64,000 bases of DNA from NCBI GenBank assembly GCA_038534135.1, contig JBCAXJ010000005.1, positions 51,929 through 115,928 on the forward strand, written 5' to 3'. The first letter of the stretch is position 1, and each line of letters starts with the position of its first letter. Source of the DNA: Thermohalobaculum sp038534135. GTDB taxonomy: Bacteria > Pseudomonadota > Alphaproteobacteria > Rhodobacterales > Rhodobacteraceae. A program made the translations under genes and the position numbers. This document shows positions 58,419-64,000 of this stretch, piece after piece. The notes under the pieces were generated by a model that saw nothing but the letters and a program-made list of their open reading frames with translations, was not told where the DNA came from and made no database searches.

Positions 58419-61400
58419 ATGATCAGCGGTGAATTCAGGGCCATTTCACGCCGGGACAGCCAGATCGAGCGGCTGCGTTCAAGGCTGCTTGGTCGGACGG
58501 CGCTCTGCGGTGCGATTTCGATTGGAGCCTTGTTTGGTCAACCACCTCGCGAGGCAGAGGCTGGTCCACAAGGCACCGTTGTCACTCATGGTAACGTCAA
58601 GATCCAAAAATCAGGGACGCACACAAACTTCAAACAGTCGTCCAATACGGCGATCCTGAACCACTCGTCTTTTGACATCACAGTCAACGAGTCAGTCAAT
58701 TTCCAACAGCCGTCGAAGAGCGCGCTGGCAGTCAACCGCGTTGTCGGAAGCGATCTGTCGACGAAGATTTCCGGCAAGCTGACCGCGACCGGAAACGTAT
58801 GGGTTCTGAACCCATCCGGCGTCGCCATCAGCAACACTGCGCGGATCAATGTGAATGGTCTGATCGCGACGTCAGCGAGAATATCGGATCAAGACATCCT
58901 TTCGGGGCGCGCATCAGGCGACTATTCCTTCACCGAAGCGCCTGACGGCAGTGCTATCATAAACGACGGGACCATATCGGCTGGGGACGGTCATGTGGTG
59001 CTTGTGGCGCCGGTGGTTGAGAACACAGGCACGATTACGACCAAGGGCTCAGAGATCGCACTGGGCGCGGGATCAGGTTTCAGGATCGATATGGATCTTG
59101 ATGGCTTGACCCAGTTCGAGGTCCAGCCCGGCAATGGCGTAAGCCTCACGAACTCTGGAAGAATCAGCGCAGAAGGCGGTGCCGTATACTTGTCGGCTGC
59201 TGCGGCAGGCGCTGTCGAAAGCGCTGTTGTATCCATCGGTGGAGAAGTCGAGGCAACCCGGATCGAGAACCGTGGTGGCAAAATCGTCATCTCGGGCGGT
59301 GAACACGGAGTCACCGAGATTTCCGGCAAGATCGATGCATCACAGATCGAAGGTGCGGGCGGCAAGATCGCCATCACCGGCGAGTTGATCGACATACAGG
59401 AAACCGCAGTTATCGACGTCTCGGGTGCTACCGATGGCGGTAAGATCGAGATTGGCGGCGGTTTCCAGGGTAGGGCGGTCGAGTCTCCGGTTGTTCGCCA
59501 TGCGTCCGCGACGGCGCCGGAAGGGGCGCCTTTGCCGGTGGCGAAGCGAACCCTCGTTCGTGAAGGCGCCAGATTTTTCGCGGATGCGGGCGCGTCTGGC
59601 GACGGTGGTGAAGTTATCATCTGGTCTGATGAATTCACCTACTTCCACGGATCTATCTCCTCTCAAGGTGGTTCGGTTGCAGGCAACGGCGGTTTTGTCG
59701 AGATCTCAGGCAAGCTGGGACTGGATTTCTCCGGCTCCGTGGACCTGCTGGCGACAAATGGTGAGATGGGGGGGCTGCTGCTCGATCCAGAGAACCTTAT
59801 CGTCATCGCCGATACGGGTGGGGCAGGCTCTGGTGACGCCGACGTGGCGGACGGGTCGCTCCTGTTCAACGACGGTGGCAATGCCGATCTGACCGTCGAA
59901 GCGGATGCGATTGTAGCAGTTGCGGGCACAGTTACACTGCAGGCGACCCAGGACATTTCGATCAATGGTGCCTTGTCGCTGGCAGGTGATAGCCTAGTGG
60001 TCGATGCGAGCAATGACCTCTTCGTGAACGCAGAGATCAATACCTCGGGTGCTCTGACTTTCACTGCAGACGCTGATTCCACAGGATCAACTGTGACTGG
60101 TGCCGGTGCTTCAGACAATGTCGGCGTTGTCTCGTTTGGTGCTGCGGGCGAAATCTCTGGTGGTGCGGCCGTCGTGATCAACTCTGGGTCGAGTGCAGAC
60201 ACCGATCTGGGTTCGATCAGCGCGAGTTCACTCTCGGTGACCACGAGCAACAACGGAAATGTCGTTCAGGATGCTGGCACGACGATCGTCGTTACCGGCA
60301 ACACGACCGTTGCCGCCGGTACTGGGAACATCACGCTTGGCGAAGCGACGAATGACTTCCAAGGGACCGTTGACCTGACGGGAGGTGTCGTCTCTGTCCG
60401 CGATACCAATACAATCGATATAAGTGCTGCTTCGGCGACAAGTCTGACAGTCCAGGCGACCAATGGCATCGCTGCCGTTGAGACGGCTCGGGCTGCGAGT
60501 AACCTCACAGTCCCGACCTTGACGCTGATCGACACCGCGCTCGACGGGGCAGCTAGATTTACGTTGCAGGGCAGTGGCGCCACGGCCAATGCCGCGGGCA
60601 CGCTGAATGTCGATCAACTTCAGACTGAAGGCGTCAGCAGCCTGACATTCCAAACAGATGTAGTCGGCGCGGAGATTGCACTAGGCGTGATCGACGAGGC
60701 GACGCTTGATGTGAGCGTACAAACTCCGGGAAATGTTCTGCTGGATGCCGGCACGAAGACGTTGCAAAACTTCTCGGTCACTGGATCCGGTTCAATCAAT
60801 GATGATGGTGTTGCACCAGCATTGGTCGTGTCGGGCACGACATCGCTGGTGTCCGCTGGTGACATCCTCCTGAACGACGGGGACTCTGCTCACGACCTGG
60901 CGGTCCTTTCGGCGAGCACTCCAACCGGCGCTATCGTTCACCTCGACGCTGGATCGATTACGCTCGGTGGGATAGAGGCGACGACCCTGACCGTGACGTC
61001 CGGCGGAACTATCTTGGACGACGGAACATCGACCTCAACCGCTGACGACATAAGCGTCGCGGGAATCTCCACTCTGACGGCGGTCGGCGACATCATTCTT
61101 GACGATCCAAACAATGATTTCGTTGGTTCGGTCGGAGCCTCGGGCCAGGATATTGTTCTGTTCGATGTGAACTCGATCGAGCTTGGGAATACCACGGCGA
61201 CGGCTGGAGCTGACACGACGTCAGATGCACTTGGCCTGACCGGAGTTGCTGATAACAATGGCGATCTGTTCGTCACGGCGGTCAATTCGATTACGCAGAC
61301 CGGCAGCACGGTCATCAATGTTGCGGATACAGCGAACTTCAATGCGAACACGCTGACCGGTAATGCAATCACGATTGATCAGGCCAACCTGTTCGCAGGG

Positions 61401-64000
61401 CCGTTAAACGCCCAAGGGTTCGACATGACCTTTGTCGATGCGGATGCCTTGGATCTGGGCGAGGTCAATGCGTTTAACGGTTTGACGGTGACAGCAAGCT
61501 CCGGCGGGATCACGGATGCCGGTACGGGCGATATCAGCGTGAACGGTACAGCCTTAATCTCTGCGTCCGCTGATGTGATCCTCGACGATGCGACGCACGA
61601 TTTCAACGAAGTGGACATCTCTGCCACAACCGCATCCTCGACGATCGTCGTTGTGGATACGGACGACATCGTGCTGGGCGATATCGATGCTGGCGGCTCT
61701 TTCTCTGTCAGCGCGACATCGATCGCCGATGATAACGTCTCGGCGGCAGTTGGCGATGATGTCGATGTTACCGGGGCAACGACGCTGACGGCCACGACCG
61801 GGAACATCGACGTTGATGATGGTAACAATACCTTTGGTGGCGACGTCGTCATTGCAGGCAGTTCGACCGGCACCACGGCGACGATCGGCAGTACGATTGA
61901 TGAACAGATCAACTTTGGCGCTGTCACGGCGGCCAACCTTACGGTCTCGACGCCCGCCGACATCACTGGTGGGAACACTGGGATAGGGTTTGGTGGAACC
62001 GTCAATCTGAACTCGGGCACTGGCGCGCTGACGATCAATTCGAACGGCGAGGCGATCGATATCGGTGGCGGCACGACGGGCATCGTCTCACTCGATAGCG
62101 CCGATATCGCAAATCTGGACAACGGGGTCGATACGCTGGTTGCAAATAGCGGCGGCGGAACGATTGACGCGACAGACTCCATCGACGGTCTCGCTCAAAT
62201 GACACTCGACGCAACCGCGGCTGGAACCGATGGGGCGATCACGTTGGGCGCGTTCACTGTCGCCAACCTGTCGGCAACAGGCAACAACATCGCTGAATCA
62301 GACGGGACAAACGGCACCACCGTCTCTGGCACAGCGGCGTTGACAGCGACCGGCGAAACCGCTTTGGCGGACGGCGACATCGTTCTGAACAATAACTCCG
62401 GAACCGGATTTGACTTTGCGACTGTGTCGGCAAACGCAACCGATGAAATCAATCTTGGCGATGAAAACAGCATCACCCTGGCAGGATTGGCGGGTGATGA
62501 CCTGAGTGTCACCGTCGTTGGCTCGATCGTGGATGACGGTGTATCGACGTCGGTCGCCGACGATGTGAGCATCGTTGCCACGACGACCCTGACGGCGGGT
62601 GGGGACATTGTTCTGGATGATGCCAACAACGACTTCGGTGGATCTGTCACGGCGTCAGGACAGGATGTGGTTCTGGTCGATGTCAACTCGATCGAACTTG
62701 GCAATATCACGGTTACCGCAGGGGCGGATACGACGTCTGACGCGCTCGGGCTGACAGGGCTTGCCGGGAATGATGGAGATCTGGTCGTTACGGCGGGCAA
62801 TTCGATCACGCAGACCGCCAGCACGGTTATCAGCGTCCCGGATACGGTGAATCTCAACGCGAATACGGTGACCGGCAACGCAATCACGGTTGATCAGGCG
62901 AACCTGTTCGCGGGAACTTTGAACGCAGCGGGTTTCGATATCACGGTGACCGATGCGGATGCGCTCGACGTCGGTGAGGTCAATGCCTTTGGCGCGATGA
63001 CGTTGACGGCAAGCTCCGGCGGGCTCTCGGATGCCGGGACCGGCGATGTCAGCGTCAATGGCACCGGGTCGCTTTCCGCGACAGGCGATGTGATCTTCGA
63101 TGACGTCACGCACGACTTCGTCGGCTCGGTGAATGCGTCCGGGCAGGACATTGTTCTGTTCGATGCGAATTCGATCGAACTTGGGAATGTCACCGCCACG
63201 GCCGGTTCAGACACGACCTCGGACGCGCTTGCGCTATCCGGGGTCACTGGGAACGACGGCGATCTGTTCGTCACGGCGGTGAACTCGATCACGCAGACCA
63301 CCAGCGCCGTGATCAGCGTTCCAGATACGGCAAACCTCAATGCGAATACGTTGACCGGCAATGCAATCACTGTTGACCAGGCAAACCTGTTCGCGGGCAC
63401 TGTGAATGCACTGGGTTTCGACATCACAGTGACGGATGCAGATGCGCTCGACGTCGGTGAGGTCAATGCCTTTGGCGCGATGACGTTGACGGCAAGCTCC
63501 GGCGGGCTCTCGGATGCCGGGACCGGCGATGTCAGCGTGAATGGCACCGGGTCGCTTTCCGCGACAGGCGATGTGATCTTCGATGACGTCACGCACGACT
63601 TCGTCGGCTCGGTGAATGCGTCCGGGCAGGACATTGTTCTGTTCGATGCGAATTCGATCGAACTTGGGAATGTCACCGCCACGGCCGGTTCAGACACGAC
63701 CTCGGACGCGCTTGCGCTATCCGGGGTCACTGGGAACGACGGCGATCTGTTCGTCACGGCGGTGAACTCGATCACGCAGACCACCAGCGCCGTGATCAGC
63801 GTTCCAGATACGGCAAACCTCAATGCGAATACGTTGACCGGCAATGCAATCACTGTTGACCAGGCAAACCTGTTCGCGGGCACTGTGAATGCACTGGGTT
63901 TCGACATCACAGTGACGGATGCAGATGCGCTCGACGTCGGTGAGGTCAATGCCTTTGGCGCGATGACGTTGACGGCAAGCTCCGGCGGGCTCTCGGATGC
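58419..64000 (+). CDS. Giant filamentous-haemagglutinin-like TpsA exoprotein (3' end outside the window)
   Basis: An open frame from the ATG at 58419 (GGAG eight bases upstream) runs to the right edge with no stop, 1860 codons so far. A long signal peptide ends near residue 48 (EAEA|GPQG). The TPS secretion domain follows (about 49-300): NRVVGSDLSTKISGKLTATGNVWVLNPSGVAISN, where NPSG stands for the classical NPNG motif. The rest is a Thr/Ser/Asp/Ala/Gly-rich beta-helix-forming region of imperfect repeats of about 160 residues (SIELGNVTATAG, DLFVTAVNSITQT, TGNAITVDQANLFAG, ALDVGEVNAFGAM). Likely a surface adhesin or contact-dependent factor; the C-terminal function is not visible here. Confidence 0.92.
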   Translation, partial: MISGEFRAISRRDSQIERLRSRLLGRTALCGAISIGALFGQPPREAEAGPQGTVVTHGNVKIQKSGTHTNFKQSSNTAILNHSSFDITVNESVNFQQPSKSALAVNRVVGSDLSTKISGKLTATGNVWVLNPSGVAISNTARINVNGLIATSARISDQDILSGRASGDYSFTEAPDGSAIINDGTISAGDGHVVLVAPVVENTGTITTKGSEIALGAGSGFRIDMDLDGLTQFEVQPGNGVSLTNSGRISAEGGAVYLSAAAAGAVESAVVSIGGEVEATRIENRGGKIVISGGEHGVTEISGKIDASQIEGAGGKIAITGELIDIQETAVIDVSGATDGGKIEIGGGFQGRAVESPVVRHASATAPEGAPLPVAKRTLVREGARFFADAGASGDGGEVIIWSDEFTYFHGSISSQGGSVAGNGGFVEISGKLGLDFSGSVDLLATNGEMGGLLLDPENLIVIADTGGAGSGDADVADGSLLFNDGGNADLTVEADAIVAVAGTVTLQATQDISINGALSLAGDSLVVDASNDLFVNAEINTSGALTFTADADSTGSTVTGAGASDNVGVVSFGAAGEISGGAAVVINSGSSADTDLGSISASSLSVTTSNNGNVVQDAGTTIVVTGNTTVAAGTGNITLGEATNDFQGTVDLTGGVVSVRDTNTIDISAASATSLTVQATNGIAAVETARAASNLTVPTLTLIDTALDGAARFTLQGSGATANAAGTLNVDQLQTEGVSSLTFQTDVVGAEIALGVIDEATLDVSVQTPGNVLLDAGTKTLQNFSVTGSGSINDDGVAPALVVSGTTSLVSAGDILLNDGDSAHDLAVLSASTPTGAIVHLDAGSITLGGIEATTLTVTSGGTILDDGTSTSTADDISVAGISTLTAVGDIILDDPNNDFVGSVGASGQDIVLFDVNSIELGNTTATAGADTTSDALGLTGVADNNGDLFVTAVNSITQTGSTVINVADTANFNANTLTGNAITIDQANLFAGPLNAQGFDMTFVDADALDLGEVNAFNGLTVTASSGGITDAGTGDISVNGTALISASADVILDDATHDFNEVDISATTASSTIVVVDTDDIVLGDIDAGGSFSVSATSIADDNVSAAVGDDVDVTGATTLTATTGNIDVDDGNNTFGGDVVIAGSSTGTTATIGSTIDEQINFGAVTAANLTVSTPADITGGNTGIGFGGTVNLNSGTGALTINSNGEAIDIGGGTTGIVSLDSADIANLDNGVDTLVANSGGGTIDATDSIDGLAQMTLDATAAGTDGAITLGAFTVANLSATGNNIAESDGTNGTTVSGTAALTATGETALADGDIVLNNNSGTGFDFATVSANATDEINLGDENSITLAGLAGDDLSVTVVGSIVDDGVSTSVADDVSIVATTTLTAGGDIVLDDANNDFGGSVTASGQDVVLVDVNSIELGNITVTAGADTTSDALGLTGLAGNDGDLVVTAGNSITQTASTVISVPDTVNLNANTVTGNAITVDQANLFAGTLNAAGFDITVTDADALDVGEVNAFGAMTLTASSGGLSDAGTGDVSVNGTGSLSATGDVIFDDVTHDFVGSVNASGQDIVLFDANSIELGNVTATAGSDTTSDALALSGVTGNDGDLFVTAVNSITQTTSAVISVPDTANLNANTLTGNAITVDQANLFAGTVNALGFDITVTDADALDVGEVNAFGAMTLTASSGGLSDAGTGDVSVNGTGSLSATGDVIFDDVTHDFVGSVNASGQDIVLFDANSIELGNVTATAGSDTTSDALALSGVTGNDGDLFVTAVNSITQTTSAVISVPDTANLNANTLTGNAITVDQANLFAGTVNALGFDITVTDADALDVGEVNAFGAMTLTASSGGLSD
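62958..64000 (+). repeat. Near-perfect 483-bp tandem repeat in the exoprotein gene
   Basis: Units 62958-63440 and 63441-63923 differ at a single base (C at 63056, G at 63539; both Val). The third unit begins at 63924 and is cut by the window edge. Each unit is 161 codons and keeps the frame. Older, diverged units occur before, for example around 61070-61560 and 62590-62957. This suggests recent expansion by recombination. Confidence 0.95.

Noticed and set aside
59663..63949. Several long minus-strand frames across the adhesin gene, including one of 351 codons
   Set aside because: They follow the repeat units of the plus-strand gene and have low-complexity Ser/Pro/Val-rich translations. The plus frame is open across the whole region and carries signal and secretion domains.

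Overview
The window reads as a chromosomal segment of a GC-rich alphaproteobacterium, most likely of the order Rhodobacterales. The evidence is a complete RcGTA-type gene transfer agent (GTA) cluster, a perfect CtrA box, the family set DUF6494/DUF6505/DUF3305/DUF3306 around a membrane-bound formate dehydrogenase, a class II DAHP synthase, and a secA-parvulin-argJ-mutT order that I recall as common in that order. Assignments rest on reading the translations and on family knowledge; no search was run.

Layout. 1-13.4 kb is housekeeping: two envelope proteins, a DUF2235 hydrolase, secA, a periplasmic parvulin, argJ, mutT, the methionine sulfoxide reductase msrP, serB and a class II DAHP synthase. 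13.5-16.4 kb holds a GlxA-type AraC regulator, a thioesterase and the two subunits of a 3-oxoacid CoA-transferase. 16.4-33.4 kb, on the minus strand, is the GTA: terminase subunits, portal, protease and capsid, then a three-gene fibre module, then adaptors, tail genes, hub, a cell-wall peptidase and the large tip protein, followed by a DUF2793 gene. The leader region at 33.4-33.7 kb holds a candidate promoter and a symmetric CtrA box. 33.7-36.4 kb is mltG, fabF and acpP.

36.6-53.5 kb is a formate dehydrogenase neighbourhood. Accessory genes come first (DUF6494, Mrp/ApbC, a ligase-like protein, DUF6505, a polyferredoxin, a gamma-carbonic anhydrase, DUF3305, DUF3306). They are followed by a TorD chaperone, a small Tat-signal protein, the catalytic and iron-sulfur subunits, an FKBP isomerase, a cytochrome b subunit, a WD40-cytochrome c fusion and two tiny membrane proteins that are easy to miss. 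A TetR-controlled glutathione transferase/cupin pair sits inside this region with two clear palindromic operators. The probable scheme is oxidation of formate on the periplasmic side, with electrons passed through the Fe-S subunit and cytochrome b to quinone or cytochrome c.

53.5-64 kb is cell-surface material: an orphan VgrG, an OmpA-like protein, and a two-partner secretion pair (an FhaC/ShlB-type transporter and a very large exoprotein that runs off the window). The exoprotein ends here in an almost perfect 483-bp tandem repeat.

The most interesting points are the fibre module inside the GTA head cluster, with a terminator-like hairpin just after the capsid gene; the symmetric CtrA box in the GTA leader; the extended formate dehydrogenase neighbourhood with its WD40-cytochrome and micro-proteins; and the freshly duplicated adhesin repeat.
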